Made by a program: the position numbers and the translations under genes. A stretch of DNA of 21,755 nt from Cudoniella acicularis (Eukaryota > Ascomycota > Leotiomycetes > Helotiales > Helotiaceae). The stretch covers positions 1-21,755 of the forward strand of contig JAAMPI010000980.1 of NCBI GenBank assembly GCA_013054445.1. Direction: 5' to 3'. The notes under the pieces were generated by a model. It worked only from the letters and a program-made list of their open reading frames with translations. It ran no database searches and was not told the origin of the DNA. Below, one piece after another: positions 1 to 10,018 of this stretch (positions are counted from its first letter, which is position 1; the number at the start of each line of letters is the position of its first letter).

Positions 1-1281
1 TTCTTCCCAACTCCCAAGTTCAACCCCAAACTCAACCCCCCAAAAATCTCACAAAAAAGCCCAATCGTCTAACTTTCATATATCCTACTAACCTTAAAGG
101 TCCAAACCCCCACTTAAATTCTAAAAGCATCGAAGCTAACTTCAATACCCCTCCCTTCTAATATCGAAACCAAAAAAGAGTGGCGTGCTCGCGCGTCTGA
201 AGTATAAAGTGGATATAGGAGACAGCTAAGAGAGAGCGGCGTGAGTTAGAAAGAGAGCAACTGATTCAATGACAACACTACATAGCGAGAGACGAATTTC
301 TTTCTCTTTTTAGTAATATTCCAAAAAATCAACTACTATCCACCTATTGCCTTCCTCTCTCCCTGATTACTCCTCTGCCCCATCATACAGACAAAAACAA
401 TGACATTTATTTTTGTTTCCTCTTTTTAATTAATTATTATTTTATTCTCTCTTTCTTTCTACATATATATTATTAATCGATTTATTATATTTACTAACTA
501 TTCGCAATCTAATTGTTTTAAAAGTAAGATATATGATAAAAGAATCTTAAGAAATGTTCTTTAATACTATATTTTTATTTATCTTTAGTGAATTCGCAAC
601 CCCCTAATCCCCGTGACCCGTCAAAACCCACCTACTTACCTTCCCGAGATACCATTCACCACACACCTTTGCTTGAAAAGTAACTAAAGCCGAATCCCCC
701 CTACCCTGCCTTCTCTTTCTTTATCCTCCGGCCTCAAAGTGACGTAGGTTCGGTTCAAATTACTGTATAAAAAAGTGAATCTCAAACCACGAGATCCAGA
801 ACCCACACATCCATACAAGTCCACAATCACATAAATATCGCGATCACAAAACACTCCCAAAAAATTTCAAAAAGATAAAGAAGAGTAGTAACCTCAAATT
901 ATGCTACCTGAGCCTACCTCTATCTTCTACTGATGTCCTGTCTGACCATACTGTATGCACATGCAATCTCCATCAAAGTGAGGTGCGAGTAACCTGGTAT
1001 CATTCATTCATGCACTCATGTTGCAGCGCTGCCGTACCAATCGCATCTTATCATTTCATATCCATCAACCAACCCATCACCATTGCACCAACCACCCATT
1101 AACGACAGCGCCCAAAGCACATGCACGACACCAAGGCCCAAGAAAGCCCCACCAGAATCCCCCACCAGAAAAAAAGGACCCAAGCCCAACTTGATCTCTT
1201 TCCCAAGAATGTCACCTAATGAATACAGAACCAAACTCCGTCTTCATCAATTTATCAAATTTGCAGGGAAAAAAAGCAGAT
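1..1281. other. Intergenic region downstream of the hexose transporter
   Basis: No gene is supported here. The left part is pyrimidine-rich. A TA- and T-rich stretch lies at about 410-600. A TATA-like motif at about 763-770 is followed by a CA-rich leader-like stretch to about 870, but the plus-strand ATGs after it (901, 933) open frames of fewer than 20 codons. The right end should carry the 3' untranslated region and poly(A) site of the minus-strand transporter. Confidence 0.6.
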
Positions 1282-3077
1282 TTAGACGACCGAAGTCTCA
1301 GCGTGCTCGGCGTCCGTGCCATGAGTGACCTTCTCAATGACTTCAGGAGCCAAGGTGCCTTTGTCAGTCATGCCCATCTCAGCAGCGAACGTGGAGTGCG
1401 GGACCCATTTAGCGCTGTTGCGTGGTGTTGTCTCCTCCAACATGCGATCAACTTGCTCGAGAGAGAGACCCTTGGTCTCAGGAATGAGAATGTAGGCGTA
1501 GACGAAGCAAGCGGTGCAGAGAGAGCCCCAGACGAAGAAGACGCGAGATCCCAAGTTGGCCTCGCCGGGATCGGTTCCGACCATGTAGGGGGTGATGACG
1601 GCGATGATGCAGTTCCAGAGCCAGTTGGAGGCGGTTGAGAGGGCTACACCACGAGAACGGATGGGGAGAGGGAAGATCTCGCCTATGAGAACCCATGCGC
1701 CTGTTCATGTTAACTTTGTTTGGAAATTAAAGGATGGAAGGCTTACCTGGACCCCAGGTGGTGGCAAAGAAGAAGATGTAAATGCAAATGAAGGCAATCT
1801 GAGCGGAGACGGCAGAACTATTGTGGCGGCTGGGAGCAGCAGCGGTAACACCAACGATGCCAACAATGAACTCGCAAATCAGCATACCCAAAGCACCCCA
1901 GATCAAGATCGTACGACGACCAAAACGCTCAATGATCCAAAAGGAGAGAGGTGTGGAGCAGACATTAACGAGAGTGGTAATGAGACCAATCAAGAAAGGA
2001 TTGCTGATTGTACCCAACTCCTTGAAGAAAGTAGTACCAAAGTAGAAGATGAAGTTGATACCAGTCCATTGTTGCATCATCTGGAGTGAAGTTCCAAGGA
2101 TAGTTCGGCGCAAGTTAGAAGATGGCTTCCAAAGACCACCTCTGAAGCAGTTCAACCAAGAACCAATGTAACCACCGCCTGGAATGACAGATATTTCATA
2201 CTCGTGGTTTGCGACAATTTCGGCCAACTCCTGTTGAATATATTCAGAGCCTTCAGGTTCACCACGGAGACGAGTGAGAACGTGTGCGGCCTTTGCGAGA
2301 TTACCCTTTTTGACATAATAACGTGGGGATTCCGGAAGGAGGAAGAGACCAATGGCGAGGATGATAGCCCAAAGCATCTGAATGGCAATTGGAATACGGT
2401 ATGAGCCAGTATTCATGCGGTTTTGAGTGCCATAGTCGACGCAAGAAGCAAGCAAGATGCCAATGGTGATACAGAACTGGTAACCCGACACGATGGCTCC
2501 ACGGACCTTTTTTTGGTGCGATTTCGGACATGTACCTTTAACAAATTAGAACCAGGTGTTTCCAGGAGAGAGGAGAGAGAAGGCCAAGCAGAAGGAAATA
2601 GGCCACTTACAAGATGATAATGGCAGACACGAATCCGACACCAAAACCAGCAATAAGACGACCAGCTACGAGAAGACCAAGAGCTGTAGAGGCAGTTTGA
2701 AGAATGACACCAACGATGAAGATGAAGCATCCCAAAATGATGGTTGTTCGGCGACCAAACCAATCAGCAAGGTCACCGGCTATGAGCGCGCCAAAGAAAG
2801 TACCAGCGGAAAGGATGGAGGTGATGAGAGACTTCTTCCAGGCTGGGAGAGTGAATGCGTTATTAACAGCATCTGACGCGCCAGGTGGAGGGACGGGAAT
2901 GCCCGTGTAGAGGTTGATAAAGTAGTTCATGGCCATAACCCCCGAGATGTAACCAGAGTCGTAACCGAAGAAAATACCGCCGAATGATGCAAATGCGCAC
3001 ATCAAGTATGCCTTCATTGTGACCGGTGCCTCGATGCGAGACACGTCGGCCGTCGCTACCAAACCACCTCCCGCCAT
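1282..3077 (-). CDS. MFS hexose/monosaccharide transporter (three exons, one homopolymer frameshift)
   Basis: A plasma-membrane sugar porter of the major facilitator superfamily that most likely imports glucose or related hexoses by proton symport. Exons are 3077-2611, 2535-1747 and 1700-1282. Introns are 75 nt (GTAAGT donor) and 46 nt (GTAAGC donor). Visible family motifs, in order: GYDSGYISG in TM1, DWFGRR in the TM2-3 loop, MSEIAPKKVRG after TM4, PESPRYYVKKG before the central loop, QQWTGINFIFYFGTTFF in TM7, and PETKGLSLEQVD after TM12. The exons total 1675 nt, one base too many. Removing one base from the T7 run at 2508-2514, inside the APKKVRG codons, gives 557 aa, a normal length for the family. 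The start at 3077 is the only ATG giving a standard short cytosolic N-terminus, and a CT-rich leader precedes it. The family call is firm; exact substrate and subfamily cannot be read from the sequence. The frameshift is more likely a sequencing error than a true break, because the rest is intact. Confidence 0.95.
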
Positions 3078-4626
3078 TTTGTAAAGTGTGCCTTACAGAC
3101 GAGTATGAAGGAGGTGTTTCTTGCGGATATTATTGAGTTTCAGGGATTTGGACTGATCAATGGGTTGTGTTGAGTTGTAGAGATCGAGGTCGAGTTGTGG
3201 AGGGGAAGAGGTGGAGGAGGGGAAGACAAAGGTTGTTATAGGAAACGGATTGCCCAAAACAAAGCGAGTGGCGGGGATGATGCGGGTTGAAGTACAGTGA
3301 ATAGGTCAAATCGGACCAGGTAGTCTAGGCAGCTCTAGCAAAAGACCGAGTGAATAAAATCAGGTCGGTTGTCTCGTGTGTGACTTGACCTCCACTAGAC
3401 CTCGACCTAGCTTTCACTCTCGCGTGCCTACCCTGCTAGCTGCTCGCCGCTCGCCGCTTGCCATTGCAGCAATAGTGCTCCTTCCTGTGGGGAACAGCTT
3501 GATGCAGGGCAAGCGTGAATCGTGATTGGCTTGAACAGAAAGAGCAGTCCAAGATTGCCAGGGGCAGACTACCTACAGAGGGTAGGTAGAGGCTACTTGG
3601 GCAGCTAGGAATCTGTTGCCATTTACCTGGTTCTTCACCATCTCTGTCTGGAGCAGAGGAAAGTCGCCGTCACATAGGTCCATCAGGGCCCTCATCGCCA
3701 GGCGTTTCTTTGGTCTGTGCCATCCTTACTGCAGCTCACCACCACCCACCCACAAATGCCTGCTCAAGGACCCTGGCGCCGTCCAATGCTGGAGGCCAGA
3801 AACCCCCCGCACTTGGGAAACTTCAATCGACGTCTCTCCAAAAGGACCGATTACACATGGCCTGATAGCCGAGAGCATCTGCTACAGTTGTGTCGCTGCA
3901 ACTGCAACTGCAACTGCATCCAAACAGTTGGTTTTGCGAGGTAAAACTCTTCAGTTTTCAACAGAAGTAGAGGAAATATCAATCTCGCAGCCTGCAAATG
4001 AAAATGAGGGGTTGCACCAATTGGAGATGCAGTGGTTGAAAGTGTGCTCCTCTGTGCAATAACGCCAATTTTTCATGTACTTCGCCGTCGTTACCAAATA
4101 TTTGGGAGTGTTTTGGAGGCCATTGAGGCAGCATGTTAGTCCTTCCCAAGATTTTCCGTCTGCGGAACAACACCCTCCCACTATCACCCAAAGCCGTATC
4201 ACCTGTTTCGGCCCTTTCTTCGGAGCGATCTGGAGAGGCTGACAATCCCGAAGTTAGGAAAACATATCCAGCATGAAAATCTCCACTGCTCTCATGTACT
4301 TTGCCAAATTTGGCTATCAAACTGGAAATATTTGACCGATGGCTTGGGCACTGGGCAGCCTTTTCCAAAAATCATCAGGCAAAGCATCAGTATTCGAAAT
4401 CTTCCTACAGCCACTTTCGAAGCCACATCAACTGCTGCATTGTCTGCTCTCCCCAGAAAAACGTCAAGTGATGACGATGGTCACGAGGCGTTTCTTTTCG
4501 CCGGTCCAGCATCATCATTCAAGCGACGACAAAGAAACCACCACTTGGATTGCCAATTGACATCTGTTTCAAATTCAATCACACTGCTCAGATCAGATAT
4601 ACGACGCCGAACAAAGATCTTTCTCT
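3078..4626. other. Intergenic region with transporter promoter and 5' leader
   Basis: The first 200 or so bases are purine-rich on the plus strand, which means a CT-rich leader on the transporter's strand, typical of fungal promoters. A TATAA-like site on the minus strand lies near 3235-3240. A hexanucleotide repeat (CTGCAA, nearly four copies) lies at 3896-3918. Open frames on both strands lack ATG starts, splice-linked partners or recognisable domains, so I see no gene. Confidence 0.5.
3896..3918. repeat. CTGCAA hexanucleotide microsatellite
   Basis: Three complete CTGCAA units plus a partial fourth are seen directly. No function is suggested. Confidence 0.8.
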
Positions 4627-5049
4627 TCAAATTGCTCCCTGATTGCTGGACGTGCTGTCATATTGACGCACATCGACACTTGACGATGGGACGATTGGCG
4701 AATTGGATGAGGTCTCCTGAAGTTGAGATGTTCCGGGAAGATGTATTGGCCGGCAAAGATTGTGGGGATCTGAGACCTGCCCATGGGCCTCAACCCCGGG
4801 GAGAGTTGTGGGGACCTTGAGAATGCTTCTTTCAACGACCGAGAGAAGAATCCGCTGTGATGAAATCACCACGTGGCTGAAAAGTCGCGCGCACAGCACA
4901 AAGAGAATCGAGAGGATGATTAGGTAAGAGGCGCAAAAAGTGACGATGATGCAAGTGGCATCGTCGCGAAAACGAGGCGGCATGCCGTGAGCCGTTGTAC
5001 CAGTTGCGTTTTCGAGCGAGGTGAGATGAGGTGTGTTGGTGTGTTGCAT
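4627..5049 (-). CDS. Possible small single-pass membrane protein (140 aa), unrecognised
   Basis: An uninterrupted minus-strand frame begins with ATG at 5049 (140 aa); a second in-frame ATG at 4983 gives 118 aa. The N-terminal part has a possible N-glycosylation site (ENATG). One strongly hydrophobic segment follows (CIIVTFCASYLIILSILFVL), then a basic stretch and a Ser/Thr-rich, probably disordered tail. Around the hydrophobic segment many codons end in C (ATC, GTC, CTC, GCC, TAC), which favours real coding over chance. Against it: the protein is short, belongs to no family I recognise, has no clear intron and overlaps long frames on the other strand. If real it would be a type I or III membrane protein. 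I treat it as a candidate only. Confidence 0.33.
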   Translation of the reverse strand: MQHTNTPHLTSLENATGTTAHGMPPRFRDDATCIIVTFCASYLIILSILFVLCARLFSHVVISSQRILLSVVERSILKVPTTLPGVEAHGQVSDPHNLCRPIHLPGTSQLQETSSNSPIVPSSSVDVRQYDSTSSNQGAI

Positions 5050-6447
5050 CGAAGGGCACAATAGGTTACATCCGCTCTTTCCTCGTTGCACAGTAAACTC
5101 GTTCCGAGGTAGCACCTCGTGGTCTCACCGCCCGAGCAGATGCACCATGTAGGGACCCGGACCCCATCTAACTTTGTGAGTATCTGATGATATGATAGCT
5201 TTGCTGGCCAAGAGAGGGGTTTTCGCGCCCATCGGATCAAGGTAATTCCAGGCGGAGTCATGGCATTTTGGGTTTCATAAATCCACAAATCTCCAGCTTC
5301 CAAACCTCCCCACACTCTCAAACTCACCTGCGCAGTCTTCATCGACAGAAGCAAGGGACGGTTGGTCAGCGCCAACGATTCTCCGAGGCGCCCACTCATT
5401 GCCTCGATTCCACACCCACTCTCACCGCGACTCCCAAGCAAGGACTATGCGTACTGTACTTGAACCGTGAATTTCCGCACTCATGGGAGTCACCCGCCCC
5501 TTCAAAACCTCGAAACCACAGCACTTCTCAGCATCGCACAACACGCCAGAATCAGGACATGTCGTTGAAAGAGGCTTTTCTTCTGCAGTGGAGCTAGGCA
5601 CTGCGCCGTTGAAAAAATTGACGCTTGTAGGGGGTTTCGTTGCAAAGTACCGCTACGGGGTCCGCGCCCGAGGGGAAATGGGAACGCTTGTAGGGGTACG
5701 GATGCCGCCTAACCGGTCGCGAAACAGCGTATTTTACAGACTGGGCAGATGGTATCTCCGTTCTTCCCCTTTTTCTTACTTTCTTTCTTTGAGGTTTGAA
5801 ATTGATTTGAGGAATGGGAGGAGGAAAAGTGGGATTGAAGTGGGAATAAGGTGAGTGAGAGGATGATGAAATGTGTCTCAGTTGTTTTCCCCGCATTTTT
5901 GGGAAGCCACAGTGTCAGAGCGCGAGGAGGTGGCTTTTTTTTTTTTCCAATGGGGAGAGTAGTCACCAGACCACGAGGTGAACAATGGCTCGTATTTTCA
6001 GGGTCTTCTTTGTGGGCTGAGAATCGAGTGTTGAATCGTGGGTGCGCAAATCTCTTTTTGAGCTTTTGGCTTGCGAGATGTGTTGCACTCCGAGGAAACG
6101 GGTGATAAAGCGGTTTTTGAGTAGCTTTTTGTGTGTTGGAACTTCGAGAAGCTTCGCGCAGTCGTGAATCGTGAAAGCGTGTTTTTAGAATCTAAGTGGA
6201 TTTTGAAGTTTTGGATACATATGAGTTTATTTTAAACATGTGTTATGCAGCTTTTGGGAATTGTCGATTCTTGTGTTGATTCTCGGTTTTGTTTTGAGAT
6301 GGATTTCTTGCACTTTGTAGCTTATTTGCTCCATATGCAAGACTCGAGAGAGTTCTTTAGATCTCAGTTCAAGCGACTGAAAACTCATTTCAATTCCTAC
6401 TTCCATTAAAACAGAATTCAGAAAAATAGTTTTCCATGTTCCAATCT
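5050..6447. other. Intergenic region with a repeated CCCCTACAAGCGT motif
   Basis: No gene is supported. A 13-bp motif occurs twice in the same orientation, at 5621-5633 and 5684-5696. A T-rich run lies at about 5935-5946. The right end should contain the 3' untranslated region of the zinc-finger gene. Several overlapping frames exist but start at GTG or TTG codons and show no domains. Confidence 0.5.
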
Positions 6448-7596
6448 TCATCTCTTATGAGTCCGTATCTCATGACGATCCCGTAAATCACGCCTACTGA
6501 ACGACAATTCCTGAAGGCCTCGTCCATATTCGCACTCAGCATGTGAGCAAAAGTAGAGCTCACGGTGTGGGTCGTGCTTCAGCAAGTGCCGGCGGAGATC
6601 TTTGGGGGATTGGAAAGCCCAAGGGCAGGATGGCGCGCTGCATCTGTGATTGTGTCGATATGTTTGTGTGTGGCGCCTATGATTTGAGTTTTAGTTTCAC
6701 TCTTTTTGAGGACCTTGGTGAGGTTAAGGTGGATGGAAATACCTGAGTTTTCTTTGGTCCTTGAAAATTCGGGGACATGAGTGGCATTTTAACTCGCTGT
6801 TGGGTGTGTCTCGCGAGGCTTGTGGAGAGCGCGGTGGGTGAGCAGCCTGTGGCGACGACGATGCGAATTGTTCTGATCCATTTTCTGTGCTGGCAGACCG
6901 TGATAGTGACGGTGTCGAGCTGGAATTGGAAAGAGGCCTTATCGGCGTTGGCGAGAATAAGGATACCGGTACTCCGGATGCATTCGACTCGACCAATCTT
7001 GGTTGGACAATGGGATCATCATGACTTCTCGCGAGCGACGAGACGGTTGAATCTAACTCTAAGTATTGTGGATTATTGTCGACTATGGTATGAGTAACCG
7101 ATGGAGTGTTATATACTCCGAGTCGGATGCGTGACCTCGTCGGTTGCGGGTGCTCGTTAATATTGTCGACCTCCACGGGAGGAGTTTGTGGAACGGCGAG
7201 GACAAACAATGTTTCCTCATAACTCGAACAACTACGTATACTGCATGTCTGCGTAGGTGTTCGATAATACCTATTCTCGTAACAGAGGGTGCTGCTCAGA
7301 AGCGTCGCGAGGGGGTTGACGGTTGGTGAGTCGTTTGCGTAATAGCAATCGATACAGAACGGCTTTTGGAGAATGTTCCTGTTGAAAGGCACTCCGCCAG
7401 CGCTAATTGCGACAGCGGATTGCCTGCAGCTGCAACCTTTTTGAGTGCTGCGAGTGCAGCGACTGCCTGGACTGCCTGGACTGCCTGGACTGCCTGGACT
7501 GCCTGGATCGATCGCGCCGCAGTCAAGAATTGATGGGATGAAGGAGTGATGTTTGAGGAAGAAAAGAGAGAAGAAAGAAGGTGCACCTAGCTTGGC
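6448..7596 (-). CDS. C2H2 zinc-finger protein, 5' end unresolved
   Basis: A probable nuclear DNA-binding protein, likely a transcription regulator, with a Ser/Pro-rich N-terminal region and three C-terminal fingers. The fingers appear only after splicing: the large exon ends at 6743, a 66-nt intron spans 6677-6742 (GTATTT donor, TCATAG acceptor), and the last exon is 6676-6448. Finger 1 starts CHSCPRIFKDQRKL and is completed after the junction by RRHTQTYRHNH. Finger 2 is CPWAFQSPKDLRRHLLKH, with its first Cys four residues upstream. Finger 3 begins CSHAEC and ends DRHEIRTH. The two exons join in phase. The large exon is open up to a TAA at 7597-7599 but contains no in-frame ATG. One possible model starts at ATG 7633, uses donor GTGCAC at 7586 and an acceptor inside the 9-bp repeat at about 7499; that donor is weak. 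A 5'-truncated pseudogene is the alternative. The finger region is near certain; the start is not. Confidence 0.8.
7461..7505. repeat. Five perfect tandem copies of a 9-bp unit (GACTGCCTG)
   Basis: Five exact 9-bp copies lie head to tail. On the minus strand each unit reads CCAGGCAGT, giving Pro-Gly-Ser in the zinc-finger frame and Gln-Ala-Val in a neighbouring frame. Each copy contains two AG dinucleotides that could act as splice acceptors. Confidence 0.95.
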
Positions 7597-7633
7597 TTAA
7601 TATACATGTGCTCGTTTCGACTTGGGCTTTCAT

Positions 7634-8707
7634 GACAAGTGGAGGCCACCAATCATGCATGAGCGGTTGAGGCTGCGTATCTGGCCAGTCAGGCTGGCAT
7701 GCAAGCCTGGAGGCCGCCAATGTGAGTTCTGTATTTGTAACCTAAGAAAACGTTACGCAGGAACAATAGAGAATACTGATACTTTTCAACTGAGGTTTTT
7801 GCTTGAGGTTGGACATGGGTTTCTTCCGGCGTTGGTGGAGGCCACCTAGCTGCAGCCTGCAGGGCTGAGAGCATTCTTGACCACTCTTTAAATCAGGCTG
7901 CTTTTGAATATAGCTTGAGTGTTCTAGATATTTTTTTAATTTTGTATTTAAGAGATGCTTGTATATTGTAAAGGTGGCTATGTTGCTCGGAAGTTAGAAT
8001 TATATTGCAAGATTATTGTGGAAGTATCTAGAAATCGGGAAAGTAGATAGTGTAATGTGACTTTGGTTATTTCACTTGTGGGCTGGGTTTTGCAATTTCT
8101 ACTAGAATGGAAGAAAGGTTTGTATTTTAGAGGAGAAAGGAGTTTGTGTATTTGTTGTTTTGGTTGTATTTTGCGAGGCGGGGTGGTTTGGGTGGATTAN
8201 GCGACAGGGAAAGGGGCCTCATGAGAAGTGCTTATACACACTTTGATTCTGTTTTGTATTTGATTTATTTAAAGAAAGATTTTACTCTTGTGTTTTATAG
8301 CTAGACACTATTTCCTAAAGTATTTGTTCCGAAAAAGAAGAATATCGTAAGTTTGTTGGGACAAGCTCGAGAAATTCCGTTGTTGAGCAGCTTTAGCTCA
8401 ATCAACAACACTTGACTTTGTGACTAGTGCATTTGATTCCGGAATAACTATGCACATGGCCTCCACATCTGTTCACTGTCTTTTTTCATTTAAACATTTG
8501 CGATTTAGTTGTCGCTTTTCAGCGTGAGGCTGCAATCAAAAAGATTCTCATTGGTGGCCTCCGCTTACGATTAACCTTACCGGCCAAGACAAATATATTT
8601 AACACCGTGTGACCGTCGAAGTCCCTCTTCAGAAATTCATGAACAGCGTCTAACAATTATTTTTCTAAGAACAACTTTTTGCGCCGTGCTGTCGGGGCAG
8701 GCAGTAA
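7634..8707. other. Gene-poor stretch with dispersed inverted motif and an N
   Basis: No open frame of note. A 17-bp motif at 7637-7653 recurs inverted at 8550-8566 with one mismatch, and related partial copies lie at 7709-7718 and 7837-7846. Base 8200 is N. The stretch 7900-8340 is T-rich. I see no intact gene. Confidence 0.55.
8200..8200. other. Ambiguous base (N)
   Basis: A single N is present in the supplied sequence. It may mark a low-quality base or a one-base placeholder at a contig join, so the order and spacing across it should be treated with care. Confidence 0.99.
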
Positions 8708-9181
8708 CCCCTCGAAATTCCAGAACTAGAGCAAGAGCCTCCAGCAGCTCTCCTAGGCCTTTACTCAACATTCTGGAACTCCCGGAGACGAGTTGACCTC
8801 CTGCTGGGACTATCTACCCAATACCTTTATCAACGAATGGATTCCACTCCACGTCCATTTCTGCTCCCGGAATGGGCACTCGTAACTCGAGGAGCAAAAA
8901 ATCCCTTATGGCGTAATCTGCGGTACGGTTACAGTTAAGACCAAAGCTATGCACGAGGAATTGAATACTCCACCGACGCTAGATCGAGATTACCAAACAA
9001 GACTGTAGTGCATTTAAGTAGTACAAACCGTATCATTCCGCAACATTTAGACGACCTATACAACCAAAATGAGGAATTCAAAGACGTCCTGAGGAAGACG
9101 GGAAATAGTGAGAAGTACATGCCGTACAGGAGATCAGGGACTATAGAATATTTAAGGATTCCTCAAAGAGTGTTTTCGTAG
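8708..9181 (+). pseudogene. Coding-like relic of unrecognised family
   Basis: This plus-strand frame runs 158 codons with a single internal stop (TAA at 8936-8938) and ends at TAG 9179-9181. The composition is protein-like: PELEQEPPAALLGLYSTFW near the start, RPFLLPEWALVTRGAKNPLW before the stop, and HLDDLYNQNEEFKDVLRK after it. Random DNA of this composition should give several stops over this length. No ATG begins it: the frame opens just after TAA 8705-8707, so it lacks a 5' end or has an unseen upstream exon. The internal TAA could derive from CAA by a C-to-T change, the change RIP makes. I do not recognise the family. A spliced gene with an intron near 8936 is the alternative. Confidence 0.4.
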
Positions 9182-9763
9182 GGATCGACAATTATCAGAC
9201 CTCACTGCCTCAAATGTAAGAGTGGGGGGATGTATAGGCCTAGAGGGAGGTAGATTATCTTTTAATTTATAGCAGTGATCAAATAAAGCTCGCTAGATAA
9301 AAGGTGTGATAGAGTAAAAGATCCTAGGGTATCGTCGGCTTGAATTTTGTCTGACTTTATATTATAGATATTTTATATTGTTACTTTATTTTCCGAGGGA
9401 AATAAATCTGCTTTATGACCTAGGTGACTAGTAAGATTCAGTAGAAAATATCTAATAATTTAATGAGTTTAATATCTACTAGAAGAGAAATATACTATAA
9501 CAAAACATAAATAATTATAAAATAAAGAAGATATACTATGCTATATTTACTGCTGCTATTTATTCTATATATATTGATATACCTAATAAAATTCGATTAG
9601 GAAGATTAGAAAAAAAGAGCTCCTAGCTCTTCTATCTAAGTTAGTAAAGTATGTCTATCTATTGGTCCAACACAGAGCCTGATTAAACCAAGTAAGGTTA
9701 GGCGTCTCTCGGCTATAGCTCGCTAGCTAATATTTCGGCACTTTGCTAAATATTTTTCTATTT
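9182..9763. repeat. TA-rich block, likely RIP-degraded repeat
   Basis: From about 9230 to 9660 the sequence is dominated by A, T and TpA steps (TATA, CTAG, TAGA). There are no open frames, and composition differs sharply from the flanking genes. This is what old transposon copies look like in ascomycetes after repeat-induced point mutation. No terminal repeats or transposase frame can be recovered, so the element type is unknown. Confidence 0.5.
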
Positions 9764-10018
9764 CTGTGAAGAGGTAAACACTTGAGCAACTAAAGTTAAC
9801 TTGGCAAAGACCTCTTCTGAGGATTCAAAATCGAGTCTTTCTTCTGCCTATTGCTCATTAGCCGCCACTTCATCTTCGTCTTTGTCCTCTTCGTTGGCAT
9901 CTTCTCCAAGCCTAAGAGCAAGCAGCAAACTCCTTCTTGCAACTCCTCCGCTCAGGCTCAAGGCAGGAGTATGGCATTTAAGAAGGCCAGCGAGCTGAAA
10001 ACATAACGGTGAATACGG
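9764..10018 (-). pseudogene. Acidic coding-like relic
   Basis: The minus strand holds a frame of about 85 codons with one internal TAG (9848-9850). It reads as a hydrophobic and basic part, then LGEDANEEDKDEDEVAANEQ, the stop, and AEERLDFESSEEVFAKLT. Continuity of acidic, protein-like sequence on both sides suggests a CAG-to-TAG change in a former gene. The opposite strand shows a Ser-rich frame that is its shadow. No family is recognised; the C-terminal region of a transposon protein is possible. Confidence is low because the piece is short. Confidence 0.25.

Noticed and set aside
720..900. TATA-like promoter for a plus-strand gene
   Set aside because: No open frame of useful length follows on the plus strand.
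1219..2089. Plus-strand frames overlapping the transporter
   Set aside because: They are antisense shadows of the hexose transporter exons and have no domains.
3616..4820. Several 70-160 codon frames on both strands
   Set aside because: Most start at TTG or GTG, overlap one another, and show no domains, splice links or consistent codon bias.
5594..5966. Minus-strand frames with a CPVC motif and repeated PYKR
   Set aside because: They begin at GTG, lack a second cysteine pair or other domain context, and the PYKR repeat comes from the 13-bp DNA repeat.
7296..7586. Minus-strand frame with a QAV repeat
   Set aside because: It starts at GTG and its 3' half is a shadow of the zinc-finger exon; the QAV run is the 9-bp repeat read in another frame.
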